Shown here one piece after another: positions 9,548-17,049 of a stretch of DNA of 64,000 bases (its first letter is position 1; every line of letters starts with the position of its first letter). The stretch lies in assembly GCF_030818655.1 (NCBI RefSeq), contig NZ_JAUTAN010000001.1, positions 558,001 to 622,000 of the forward strand. Direction: 5' to 3'. The translations under genes were made by a program, and so were the position numbers. This stretch comes from Nocardioides zeae. Lineage in GTDB: Bacteria; Actinomycetota; Actinomycetes; Propionibacteriales; Nocardioidaceae. The notes beneath the pieces are model-generated. The model was not told where the DNA came from. It saw nothing but the letters and a program-made list of their open reading frames with translations, and did no database searches.

Positions 9548-10504
9548 GTGAATGACCGCGTCGACGACTCCCGTCCGCTCCCGCACGTTGCCCTCTCCTC
9601 CTTCGCCCACGACCGGCACGGCCTCGAGCGCACCGACGCCGACTGGTTGGCGCGGGCCTGGGCCGACCCGACGACGCGCGTCCTCGCCATCGCCGGCAAC
9701 CGCATGCTGGTGCGGGACGGCGTGCCGGCGTGGCTGCCGGTCGCCGAGCTCCCGGCCGTCGCGCAGGAGGACGGCGCGCTGCGCCTCCTCGTCGGGGAGC
9801 ACGACGGTGCGACGTACTTCGCCGCCGTGGTCGACCCGGCCCGCGCCCCGCATCCCGCGGAGCAGTGGCAGGGCACGCGCGAGGTGCTGGAGGCGGTGCT
9901 GGGCTCGGATCGCGGCCCCCTGCTGCTCCACGCGATGGGCATGGCGGAGTGGCACTGGGCGACCCGTTTCTGCGTGCGCTGCGGAGGCCCGCTCACGGCT
10001 TCGCACGCCGGCCACGTGCTGGTCTGCTCGTCGAAGAAGGGCTGCGGTCGGCAGCACTTCCCGCGCACCGACCCGGCCGTGATCATGCTGGTCACCGACG
10101 GGGAGCCGGGGAGCCCCGACGAGCGCTGCCTGCTGGGGCACGCCCAGGCCTGGCCCGCGGGCCGGTACTCCACGCTGGCCGGCTTCGTCGAGCCGGGCGA
10201 GACGTTCGAGGACGCGGTGCGGCGCGAGGTGCACGAGGAGACGGGCGTCGGGGTCGGCGCGGTGTCCTACGTCGGCAACCAGCCCTGGCCGCTGCCGGCG
10301 AGCCTCATGATCGGCTTCCGGGCACGGGCGACCACGACGGCGATCGACGTCGACGGTGCCGAGATCGCGCACGCGGCGTGGTTCACCCGCGACGACATCG
10401 CGCGCGGGCTCGCCGACGGGTCGCTGCTGCTGCCGGGCCCGGTGTCGATCTCCCACGCGCTCATCCAGGGCTGGTACGGCGCGCCCCTCGCCACCAGCTG
10501 GTGA
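9548..10504 (+). CDS. nudC: NudC-type NAD(+) diphosphatase (Nudix)
   Basis: 318-residue hydrolase that cleaves NAD(H) to NMN(H) and AMP and may remove NAD caps from RNA. Family hallmarks: a zinc ribbon (CVRCGGPL, then CSSKKGCG) followed by HFPRTDPAVIMLV, and a full Nudix box GFVEPGETFEDAVRREVHEE around residues 215-240, then the NudC-type ending with SLMIGFRA. The GTG start has TAGGCT (9536-9541) six bases upstream, so the transcript is probably leaderless. Position between adnB and mycoredoxin matches Rv3199c. Confidence 0.92.
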   Translation: MNDRVDDSRPLPHVALSSFAHDRHGLERTDADWLARAWADPTTRVLAIAGNRMLVRDGVPAWLPVAELPAVAQEDGALRLLVGEHDGATYFAAVVDPARAPHPAEQWQGTREVLEAVLGSDRGPLLLHAMGMAEWHWATRFCVRCGGPLTASHAGHVLVCSSKKGCGRQHFPRTDPAVIMLVTDGEPGSPDERCLLGHAQAWPAGRYSTLAGFVEPGETFEDAVRREVHEETGVGVGAVSYVGNQPWPLPASLMIGFRARATTTAIDVDGAEIAHAAWFTRDDIARGLADGSLLLPGPVSISHALIQGWYGAPLATSW

Positions 10505-10546
10505 CGAGGGGCGGTCGGGCTCCGCTGGAGCCGGGGTCGTGCGGGC

Positions 10547-10798
10547 TCAGCCGGCGAGGGCGGCGAGCTTCTCCTTGACCTGGGCCAGGCTCGGGTTGGT
10601 CTGGGCGGAGCCGTCGGAGTAGACGAGCGTCGGCACGGTCTGGTTGCCGTTGTTGACCTTCTCGACGAGCTGGGCGGCGTCGGGCTGCTGCTCGATGTCG
10701 ACCACGTCGTAGGTGATGCCCTCGCGGTCGAGCTGCCCGCGCAGGCGGTGGCAGTAGCCGCACCACGGCGTGCTGTACATCGTGAAGGTCGCGCTCAT
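10547..10798 (-). CDS. mrx1: Mycoredoxin / glutaredoxin-like protein
   Basis: 83-residue thioredoxin-fold protein with the mycoredoxin active site CGYC (Cys13, Cys16) after MYSTPW, a TVPTL cis-proline loop and DIEQQPDA. Mycoredoxins reduce mycothiol mixed disulfides, fitting an actinobacterium using mycothiol. The ATG at 10798 has GAGGGGC upstream; a longer frame to 10846 has no recognisable N-terminus. Upstream on the same strand is GGGAT followed 16 bases later by GTTGTT, an imperfect SigR-like promoter (consensus GGAAT-N18-GTT); weak. Neighbours match Rv3198A. Confidence 0.9.
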   Translation of the reverse strand: MSATFTMYSTPWCGYCHRLRGQLDREGITYDVVDIEQQPDAAQLVEKVNNGNQTVPTLVYSDGSAQTNPSLAQVKEKLAALAG

Positions 10799-10910
10799 GA
10801 AACTTGCCCCTCGGTCGGTGGTGGATGGTCGTGCAGGCGTCAACAACCGGCGCCACGCCGATCATCCCGCACGGGCCCTGAGGACGCGATCACCGTCCGC
10901 CCCCGTCGCG

Positions 10911-10956
10911 GACGTCATGCGAAGGGGCTGCCCGGCCGACCGGAGCGCATGACGTC
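10911..10956. repeat. 46-nt palindromic repeat, family A, copy 1
   Basis: GACGTCATGCG at the left end and CGCATGACGTC at the right end, 46 nt overall. Lies in the divergent gap between mrx and the AAA ATPase gene. Nearly identical to copy 2, 210 bp away. Confidence 0.85.
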
Positions 10957-11027
10957 CGGCGGGCACCCCGCACACGGCGTACGCCGCGCCGCAGGTCCGG
11001 GTGGACCGTCCGGCCGGGGTGCTGAGC

Positions 11028-11083
11028 AATGGTGCGGCTGAGGCAGGTCCGGGGCAGCGGACGACGCCCCGTCCGCACATTTC
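11028..11083. repeat. 56-nt palindromic repeat, family B, copy 1
   Basis: Starts AATGGTGCGGCTG and ends CCGCACATTTC; GTGCGG (11032-11037) pairs with CCGCAC (11073-11078). Lies between two family A copies. The 441-bp gap 10799-11239 holds no supportable gene, only repeats A1, B1, A2 and the TAGCCT promoter at 11228. Confidence 0.7.
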
Positions 11084-11120
11084 CGACCCACGTCGGATCC
11101 GGGCGCCGTCCCCCGTCGCG

Positions 11121-11166
11121 GACGTCATGCGCAGGGGCTGCCCGGGCGACCGGAGCGCATGACGTC
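11121..11166. repeat. 46-nt palindromic repeat, family A, copy 2
   Basis: Same 11-nt arms as copy 1, with 22 of 24 loop bases the same. Flanking CCCCCG on the left can pair with CGGGGG on the right, extending the stem past a short bulge. Confidence 0.85.
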
Positions 11167-11239
11167 CGGCGGGGGAGGCGAGCCGGTGCCCGGCGGAAAA
11201 CCCGGTGCCCGGCCGGTGACGACGCCCTAGCCTCGCCCG

Positions 11240-12562
11240 GTGCACTCCGAACCGCCCGATCCCCGCCCCTCGCACCCCCTCGCCGACCTCCTCGACGGCG
11301 AGCCCGCCCACGTGCGGGAGACCGTCGCCTTCCTCGGGCGCCTCCTCGGGGAGGCGGAGCACCGGCCCACCCCGCGCTCCTTCGTCGAGCAGCACCTCGG
11401 ACCCGACCCGGTCGCGGTGACCGTCGACCTCTCCTTCCTCGCCACCCCCTCGGTCGCCGCGGTGCTGGGCACGACCATGGACGCGCACCCCCACGACCTC
11501 GGACCCGGCGACGACACGCAGGACCCGGCCTGGCGCCGCCTCCGGCTCGACGGCAGCGAGCTGTCCGTGCCCGACAACGTGGGCGTCCACTTCCGGGCGG
11601 GCACGCTCGTCGACGTACCGGTCGTGGTGCGGCTCTTCGAGGGGGAGCTGTACGGCGGGTACCGGCGCCAGCTGACCGTCCACGCCCCGGCGGGTGGGCG
11701 CGAGGCCGCTGCCCGGGTGGTCGACGACCTGCGGACGCGGGCGGACGGCGAGGAGTCGGTGTTCCGCGGCCGGCTGCTGCGACCGGTGGTGACGACGGAG
11801 GGCCTGACCTTCGAGGTGCTGCCGCTGCCCGCCTCCTCGCGCGAGGACCTCGTGCTCGACGACGCGGTCTGGCGCGAGGTGGACCTCAACATCGCCGCCG
11901 TCACGACGCGGCGCGCCACGATGCGCGCCCTCGGTCTCGCCTCCCGGCGCGGCATCCTGCTGGCCGGCCCGCCCGGCACCGGCAAGAGCGCGCTCACCCG
12001 CCAGGTGGCCCACGAGCTGACGGGGGCGTTCACCACCGTCGTCGTCGACGCGCGGAGCGCCGACGACGCGCTCGAGGAGGTCTACGCGGAGTCGCGCCGC
12101 CTCGGCCCGCTGCTCGTGGTCCTCGAGGACCTGGACCTCTACGCCGGTCACCGGGGCTCGAGCCGGAACCCCGGCACCCTGGCGGACCTGCTCTCCGTCC
12201 TCGACGGCACGCTGCAGCTGGACGACGTCCTGACGGTCGCCACCACCAACGACCCCCGCTCCCTCGACGTCGCGGCCATCCGGTCGGCCCGCTTCGACGC
12301 GCTCGTCGAGATCGGCTACCCCGACCGCGCCGCGGCCACGCAGATCCTCCGCCGGTACGTCGCGAAGGTGCCCGGCGCGGAGCGCATCGACGCCGCGGCG
12401 GTCGTCGATGCGCTGCCCGCCGACGTGTCCGGGGCCGACCTGCGGGAGGTCGTGCGGCGCGCCGCCCTGCGCGACGGGGAGCAGCTGACGACGGCGAGCC
12501 TGCTCACCGCGGTGCGGGAGGGACGCTGGCGGGTGGCCGTCCCGGTCGGCGACTACCTCTGA
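11240..12562 (+). CDS. AAA-family ATPase with an actinobacterial N-terminal domain
   Basis: 440 residues. The C-terminal half is an AAA module: Walker A LLAGPPGTGKSALTR (about 239-253), Walker B LLVVLEDLDLY, sensor-1 TVATTNDPRSLD, an arginine-finger region SARFDALVEIGYPDR and a sensor-2/lid segment GADLREVVRRAALRDGE. The N-terminal 220 residues resemble the uncharacterised domain (DUF5925-type) found before this ATPase in actinobacteria; that name is from memory and less certain. Substrate unknown. The GTG has TAGCCT (11228-11233) exactly six bases upstream, so the transcript is probably leaderless. It sits between mrx and uvrD2. Confidence 0.8.
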   Translation: MHSEPPDPRPSHPLADLLDGEPAHVRETVAFLGRLLGEAEHRPTPRSFVEQHLGPDPVAVTVDLSFLATPSVAAVLGTTMDAHPHDLGPGDDTQDPAWRRLRLDGSELSVPDNVGVHFRAGTLVDVPVVVRLFEGELYGGYRRQLTVHAPAGGREAAARVVDDLRTRADGEESVFRGRLLRPVVTTEGLTFEVLPLPASSREDLVLDDAVWREVDLNIAAVTTRRATMRALGLASRRGILLAGPPGTGKSALTRQVAHELTGAFTTVVVDARSADDALEEVYAESRRLGPLLVVLEDLDLYAGHRGSSRNPGTLADLLSVLDGTLQLDDVLTVATTNDPRSLDVAAIRSARFDALVEIGYPDRAAATQILRRYVAKVPGAERIDAAAVVDALPADVSGADLREVVRRAALRDGEQLTTASLLTAVREGRWRVAVPVGDYL

Positions 12563-12593
12563 GCAGGAGGAGCGGGCACCGCGCACGCAGGAC

Positions 12594-12615
12594 TGTCGGC
12601 GTCGGCGTCTAAGGT
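12594..12615 (+). promoter_or_regulatory. PafBC-type DNA-damage promoter motif before uvrD2
   Basis: TGTCGGCG (12594-12601), eight bases, TAAGGT (12610-12615), the same architecture as the motif before adnA. The GGAGG ribosome-binding site lies at 12642-12646, leaving a leader of about 35 nt. Confidence 0.72.
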
Positions 12616-12657
12616 CGGCGACGCCCCGATCCCGTCACCTCCGGAGGACCACCCCGC

Positions 12658-14748
12658 ATGCCTGCCACGCCGTCGCCCGACGCGCTGCTCGCCGCGCTCG
12701 ACCCGGAGCAGCGGGCGGTCGCCGAGGCGTTGCGCGGGCCCGTGCGGGTGCTGGCCGGCGCGGGCACGGGCAAGACCCGCGCGATCACCCACCGGATCGC
12801 GTACGGCGTGGCGACGGGGGTCTACGCGCCGACCGAGGTGCTCGCCGTGACCTTCACGACGCGCGCGGCGGGGGAGATGCGCACGCGGCTGCGCGACCTC
12901 GGCGCCCCGGGCGTGCAGGCGCGCACGTTCCACTCGGCGGCGCTGCGGCAGCTGCGGTACTTCTGGCCCCGCGTCCACGGCACCGAGCTGCCGGAGCTGG
13001 TGCAGTCGAAGCTCGGCATCATCGGGCCGGCCGCGCGGCGGCTGCGGATCGGCACCGACGCGGCCCTGCTCCGCGACCTCGCCGGCGAGGTGGAGTGGGC
13101 CAAGGTCAGCAACGTCTCGCCGGAGACCTACGAGCGCATCGCCCCGGCGCGCGGCCGGTCGGTCAACGGGCTCGACGCCGCGTCGGTCGCCCGGCTGCTG
13201 GAGTCCTACGAGGAGACCAAGCGCGCCCAGGGCCGCATGGACATGGAGGACGTGCTGCTCTGGACGGCCGGGCTGCTGGCGGAGGACGAGCGGGTCGCGG
13301 CGCAGGTGCGCCGGCAGTACCGGTGGTTCGTCGTCGACGAGTTCCAGGACGTCTCGCCGCTGCAGCACGCGCTGCTCGAGCTGTGGCTCGGGGGCCGCGA
13401 CGAGGTGTGCGTGGTCGGCGACCCCGCGCAGACGATCTACAGCTTCGCGGGCGCCGACGCGTCCTACCTGCGCGACTTCCACCGCACTCGCAAGGACGTG
13501 ACGTCCGTCGAGCTGGTGCGCAACTACCGCTCGACGCCCCAGATCGTGGGCGCGGCCAACAGCCTGCTGTCGGGCACGTCGAGCGCCGGGGTGCGGCTGC
13601 GCGCGCAGCGGGAGGCCGGGCCCGAGATCAGCACGCGTCTCCTCCCCGACGAGGTCGCGGAGGCGGAGGCCGCCGCAGCCGAGGTGGTGCGCCTGCGCGA
13701 CGCGGGCACCCCGCTGGGGGAGATCGCGATCCTCTTCCGCATCAACGCCCAGTCGGAGGTCTTCGAGGAGGCCCTCGCGGCCCGCCAGGTGCCCTACGTC
13801 ATCCGCGGCGCCGCGCGCTTCTTCGACCGTCCCGAGGTCCGCCAGGCGGTCACCCTCCTGCGCGGCACCGCGCGCTCGGGCGCGGAGGACGGCCTCGTCG
13901 AGGGCGTCCGTGGCGCCCTCGCCAGCATGGGGTGGGCGCCGACGCCGCCGGAGGCCCGCGGCCAGACCCGCGACCGCTGGGAGTCGCTCCAGGCCCTCGT
14001 CGACCTCGCGGAGTCGGTCCGGGCCGCCGACGCGTCCACCACGCTCGCCGCGTTCGTCGAGGACCTCGAGCGCCGCGCCGCGGAGCAGCACGCGCCCGTG
14101 GCCGACGGGGTCACGCTGGCGACCCTCCACGCGGCGAAGGGTCTCGAGTGGGACGTCGTGCTCCTCTGCGGCATCCACGACGGCGCGCTCCCGATCACGT
14201 ACGCCGAGGGTCCGGCCGCCATCGAGGAGGAGCGCCGCCTGCTCTACGTGGGCATCACGCGCGCCCGCCGCGAGCTGCTGATCTCCTGGGCGAGCGCCCG
14301 ACAGCCGGGCGGGCGTGGGTCCCGCAAGCCGTCGCGGTTCCTCCGCCCCATCGCCCCGAGCGCGTTCGACGAGCAGGCTGGTCCCGCCGGCGGGGCGCGG
14401 AGCAAGAAGGCGTCCCGCAAGGCGGTCCACTGCCGCGAGTGCGGCAAGCCGCTCGACACCGCCGCCGAGAAGAAGATCGGGCGGTGCAGCGACTGCCCGT
14501 CGTCCTACGACGAGGAGATCTTCGAGCGGCTGCGCGACTGGCGCCGGCAGCGCGCTGCGGCGGAGAGCGTGCCGGCCTACGTGCTGTTCACCGACGCGTC
14601 CCTGCAGCTCGTGGCGGAATACCTGCCGCGCACCCCCGAGGCGCTCCTCAAGGTCAACGGGGTGGGGCGTTCCAAGCTCGAGAAGTACGGCGAGGACGTC
14701 CTCGCCGTGGTCGCGGGGGAGACCCCTCCCGGGCTGGTGGACGAATGA
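12658..14748 (+). CDS. uvrD2: ATP-dependent DNA helicase UvrD2
   Basis: 696-residue superfamily 1A helicase, 3'-5' unwinding in repair. Motifs: Walker A GAGTGKT (34-40), TFTTRAAGEM, DEFQDVSPLQ (near 227), GDPAQTIYSFAGAD, VRNYRSTPQIV, TLHAAKGLEWDVVLL and VGITRARREL. The UvrD2-specific tail is present: a tetracysteine module (Cys592, Cys595, Cys610, Cys613) then an HRDC domain (about 620-690, LLKVNGVGRSKLEKYG). In mycobacteria the Cys module lets the helicase work without the HRDC domain. The ATG has CCGGAGGACC upstream and a PafBC-type motif ahead. Orthologous position to Rv3198c. Confidence 0.94.
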   Translation: MPATPSPDALLAALDPEQRAVAEALRGPVRVLAGAGTGKTRAITHRIAYGVATGVYAPTEVLAVTFTTRAAGEMRTRLRDLGAPGVQARTFHSAALRQLRYFWPRVHGTELPELVQSKLGIIGPAARRLRIGTDAALLRDLAGEVEWAKVSNVSPETYERIAPARGRSVNGLDAASVARLLESYEETKRAQGRMDMEDVLLWTAGLLAEDERVAAQVRRQYRWFVVDEFQDVSPLQHALLELWLGGRDEVCVVGDPAQTIYSFAGADASYLRDFHRTRKDVTSVELVRNYRSTPQIVGAANSLLSGTSSAGVRLRAQREAGPEISTRLLPDEVAEAEAAAAEVVRLRDAGTPLGEIAILFRINAQSEVFEEALAARQVPYVIRGAARFFDRPEVRQAVTLLRGTARSGAEDGLVEGVRGALASMGWAPTPPEARGQTRDRWESLQALVDLAESVRAADASTTLAAFVEDLERRAAEQHAPVADGVTLATLHAAKGLEWDVVLLCGIHDGALPITYAEGPAAIEEERRLLYVGITRARRELLISWASARQPGGRGSRKPSRFLRPIAPSAFDEQAGPAGGARSKKASRKAVHCRECGKPLDTAAEKKIGRCSDCPSSYDEEIFERLRDWRRQRAAAESVPAYVLFTDASLQLVAEYLPRTPEALLKVNGVGRSKLEKYGEDVLAVVAGETPPGLVDE

Positions 14749-14764
14749 TCGTGAAATGAGTCAG

Positions 14765-14802
14765 AAAATGAATTGCCCATGACAGAAGCGGCGGGGTAAC
14801 GT
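14765..14802 (+). promoter_or_regulatory. whiB7 promoter with upstream AT-rich WhiB7 site
   Basis: AAAAT (14765-14769), three bases, TTGCCC (-35, 14773-14778), 18 bases, TAACGT (-10, 14797-14802). An AT-rich element three bases upstream of -35 is the known signature of WhiB7-activated promoters, including its own. This is the most A-rich spot in a very GC-rich neighbourhood. Confidence 0.8.
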
Positions 14803-14882
14803 CGCCCGCAGTCCTGATCGCACCGCGCATCCCGGCCCTGGCACGGCCCGCGCACGAGACGCAACCCGAGGAGGTGGCACCC

Positions 14883-15164
14883 ATGGAGATCTACACCAGC
14901 ACCACGTGGCAGCAGTCGAACGACGTTGCGCGCGTCCTCGGAGGCCACCGCGCCCCGGGTTCCCTCGGCGCCGTCGTCGCGTCCGCGGGTGACGTGCGTC
15001 TGCGTGCGGGCGACCGCGGCATCGCGACGATCGCGGCTGCGGCGAAGCCGATGGGCGCGGAGGCCCGTGCCTTCGGCGCGCCCGAGGCGTTCGACGCGCC
15101 CGCGGCGTTCGAGGCGTTCGACGCCCGCGCCACGCGGACCCACGCCTGGAGACCACCGGTCTGA
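14883..15164 (+). CDS. whiB7 leader peptide (upstream ORF), 93 aa
   Basis: Begins MEIYTSTTWQQSND behind a strong GAGGAGGT site (14868-14875). It lies wholly inside the long whiB7 leader and stops 22 bases before the attenuator hairpin. The C-terminal third is a low-complexity AF(D/G/E)A-type repeat (EAFDAPAAFEAFDA). It has no recognisable domain. Known whiB7/wblC leaders carry an upstream ORF whose stalled translation prevents termination; position, ribosome-binding site and terminator fit that role. Known leader ORFs I recall are shorter, so 93 codons is unusual. It could also encode a stable small protein. Confidence 0.7.
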   Translation: MEIYTSTTWQQSNDVARVLGGHRAPGSLGAVVASAGDVRLRAGDRGIATIAAAAKPMGAEARAFGAPEAFDAPAAFEAFDARATRTHAWRPPV

Positions 15165-15186
15165 GACATCTCAGTCGGCGCCTCCA

Positions 15187-15225
15187 GGCCACGGTCCCCC
15201 ACAGGGAACCGTGGCCTTTCTGTTT
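15187..15225 (+). terminator. whiB7 leader attenuator (intrinsic terminator)
   Basis: GGCCACGGT (15187-15195) pairs with ACCGTGGCC (15208-15216), continued inward by CCC/GGG across one bulged A, then a T-rich tract TTTCTGTTT (15217-15225). It lies between the upstream ORF and whiB7, 39 bases before the gene, as expected of a conditional terminator. Confidence 0.85.
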
Positions 15226-15263
15226 CCCGCCCACCCACGAAGGTCGACGAAGGAGGTGACGAC

Positions 15264-15578
15264 ATGACCGTCCACGAGCTGATGCCGCACCCGGACGTGG
15301 CGCTGACCGCGCTCCACGACGCGGCGGACCAGGTGGACCCGCGCTTGCTGCCGTGCCGCAACGGCGACGCCGAGCTCTGGTTCGCCGAGTCCCCGACCGA
15401 CGTCGAGGCTGCCAAGACGCTGTGCCAGGACTGCCCGGTGCGCGCGCTCTGCCTCGACGGCGCCCTCGAGCGCCGCGAGCCGTGGGGCGTCTGGGGAGGA
15501 GAGCTCTTCGCCCAGGGGGTGGTGATCCCCCGCAAGAGGCCCCGAGGACGGCCCCGGAAGAACCCGGTGGCCGCGTGA
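15264..15578 (+). CDS. whiB7: WhiB7 family transcriptional regulator
   Basis: 104-residue iron-sulfur activator of intrinsic resistance to translation-targeting antibiotics; it binds region 4 of the primary sigma factor. Cluster ligands are Cys31, Cys54, Cys57 and Cys63 (CQDCPVRALC). EPWGVWGG (72-79) is the Trp/Gly turn, and the C-terminal AT-hook RGRPR (94-98) distinguishes WhiB7 from other Wbl proteins. AAGGAGGTGAC precedes the ATG. Position next to uvrD2 matches Rv3197A. Regulation: own AT-rich promoter plus attenuation in a roughly 450-nt leader. Confidence 0.95.
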   Translation: MTVHELMPHPDVALTALHDAADQVDPRLLPCRNGDAELWFAESPTDVEAAKTLCQDCPVRALCLDGALERREPWGVWGGELFAQGVVIPRKRPRGRPRKNPVAA

Positions 15579-15656
15579 GCCCGCCAGCACGACCCGTCCA
15601 GCAGCACCCCGCACCACCGACCGCACGACACGACCCGATGTCCCAGGAGGACCCGA

Positions 15657-15727
15657 TGGAGCTCATCCGACCGCTGATCGATCGGCCCCGCGCCGTGGCC
15701 ACCGCCTTCGGAGCAGTGACCGCGTGA
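15657..15727 (+). CDS. Small ORF, 23 aa, downstream of whiB7
   Basis: MELIRPLIDRPRAVATAFGA plus three residues. A well-placed AGGAGG (15645-15650) precedes the ATG, and the TGA overlaps the GTG of the next ORF, suggesting translational coupling. No family recognised. It could be a leader peptide controlling the next ORF or only a ribosome-loading device. The ribosome-binding site and overlap are seen; the function is unknown. Confidence 0.45.
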
Positions 15728-15942
15728 CCACCCCGACCCCCACTTCCGTCACCACCAGCCAGAACAGGAACGCCGAGATGCAACTTCTCAACGAAGAATT
15801 GGCCCGCGCACAGTCAGCCGAGCTGCTCCGCGAGGCGGAGCAGCGCCACCAGGTGCAGCGCCTGCTCGCCGCGCGCCGTCTCAGCCGTCGGGCCGAGGCC
15901 GCCGCGCAGCAGGTGCGCCTGAAGCTCGCGCGCTCGCTCTGA
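15724..15942 (+). CDS. Small charged helical protein, 72 aa
   Basis: 72 residues: a Thr/Ser-rich start (MTTPTPTSVTTSQNRN), then a continuous amphipathic helix rich in Glu, Arg, Gln and Leu (LLNEELARAQSAELLREAEQ, later RRLSRRAEAAAQQVRL). Coiled-coil-like, no Cys, no membrane segment. The GTG start overlaps the stop of the 23-residue ORF, and the pair follows whiB7 by about 80 bases, so read-through from whiB7 would make it antibiotic-inducible (inference). No family assigned. Confidence 0.6.
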   Translation: MTTPTPTSVTTSQNRNAEMQLLNEELARAQSAELLREAEQRHQVQRLLAARRLSRRAEAAAQQVRLKLARSL

Positions 15943-16008
15943 CGCGTCGGCCCCGGACCGAGGGGGCCGCGCGCCGGAGCTCGAATCCCACGACGGACCC
16001 GTCGGGCA

Positions 16009-16938
16009 TCAGCCCGGCGGGCCCGTCCCGTCCTGCCAGGAGCAGCCGCACCACGGGTGCCGCGGCCACGCCCGCACCGCGTCGGCGTCGCCGGGGAACA
16101 CCTCGACCGTGGTGGACCAGGTGAGCGGGACACCGCCGTCGACGTACCGCACGACGTCCCGGGCCGCGACCGCCGCCCCGAGCGCGAGGCCGACCGGGTC
16201 CACCGGCGGCGGCAGCACGCCCGGCGGCGACCCCGTCGACTGGGCGAGCACCACGGGGTGCTGGGGGTCCTCCTCCCGGTGCGCCGCGTCGAGGCAGCGG
16301 AGGCAGGCGGTCGCGCCCACCGCCACGAACGGCCCGACCCGCACCCGGTCGGGCAGGACGGCGAGCCAGAGGTGGTCGCGCCCCTCCCGCACGAGCGTGT
16401 CGGACGCGGCGCGGTCGGGCTCGCCGACCGTGGCCACCACGGTCGGGATGCCGTCCGCCGTCGCGACCGCGTCCGCCTCCTCCGTCGTGCACGTCAGCAT
16501 CGCCCGCCGCAGGAGGTCGACGAGCGGACCTGCGTGCGCCGCTCCACGCACCGCGACACCGTGCCCGCGCCGTGCCGCGGCGCGGGCCGCGCCCCCGCCC
16601 GGATCGGTCGCGAGGAGGGCAGCCACACCGGCGGCCCCGTCGGCGACGACGCGGTCGGCCGCCCGGGCGGCCGCCAGCGCGCTGGTCGCGTCGACCACGA
16701 GGTCCCGCCGTCGCAGCCGCTCGTCGGCCAGCCGGACCCGTGACGACCAGGACGCCACCGGCCCGAGCACCTCCTCCGGGTCGGTCCCGCTGCGCCGGGC
16801 GGTGAGCAGGCGCCGTACGTCGTCCGCGTCCGGCACCGTCGTCGCGGACGCGCCGGGGAACCCCACGTGCAGGTGCCCGTCGGTGCGGCGCGCGACGTGC
16901 GCGCCGGGCCGCAGCAGCATCGGTCGCGAGGGGTCCAT
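16009..16938 (-). CDS. ThiF/E1-like protein related to TOMM cyclodehydratase partner domains
   Basis: 309 residues. The mid-to-C-terminal part reads VGPFVAVGATACLRCLDAAH, then DPQHPVVLAQ, a helix GLALGAAVAARDVVRY and a final HPWCGCSW. The CLRC...CGC pairs are the paired-cysteine zinc site of E1-like proteins seen in azole-peptide cyclodehydratases. The glycine-rich nucleotide loop of true E1 enzymes is not apparent, so adenylation is doubtful. The same protein occurs near uvrD2/whiB7 in M. tuberculosis (Rv3196). No RiPP precursor or YcaO partner is visible. The ATG at 16938 is favoured by CAGGGT seven bases upstream; a longer frame upstream is unlikely. Confidence 0.7.
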   Translation of the reverse strand: MDPSRPMLLRPGAHVARRTDGHLHVGFPGASATTVPDADDVRRLLTARRSGTDPEEVLGPVASWSSRVRLADERLRRRDLVVDATSALAAARAADRVVADGAAGVAALLATDPGGGAARAAARRGHGVAVRGAAHAGPLVDLLRRAMLTCTTEEADAVATADGIPTVVATVGEPDRAASDTLVREGRDHLWLAVLPDRVRVGPFVAVGATACLRCLDAAHREEDPQHPVVLAQSTGSPPGVLPPPVDPVGLALGAAVAARDVVRYVDGGVPLTWSTTVEVFPGDADAVRAWPRHPWCGCSWQDGTGPPG

Positions 16939-17049
16939 GCGCGGCACCCTGGCACGATCCGGGGGCCCGCGTCGGCGCTCGTCCACAGGTCCGGGCCCGC
17001 CGGTGTGGCGTGAGCCGGGGTCGTCGGTGGCCGTCGCTAGCCTGCGTCC

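Noticed and set aside
10911-11166. CRISPR-like array
   Set aside because: Only two nearby copies, palindromic rather than repeat-spacer, no cas genes.
16009-16938. RiPP (azole peptide) biosynthetic cluster
   Set aside because: No YcaO, dehydrogenase, precursor peptide or transporter gene nearby; only the E1-like protein is present.
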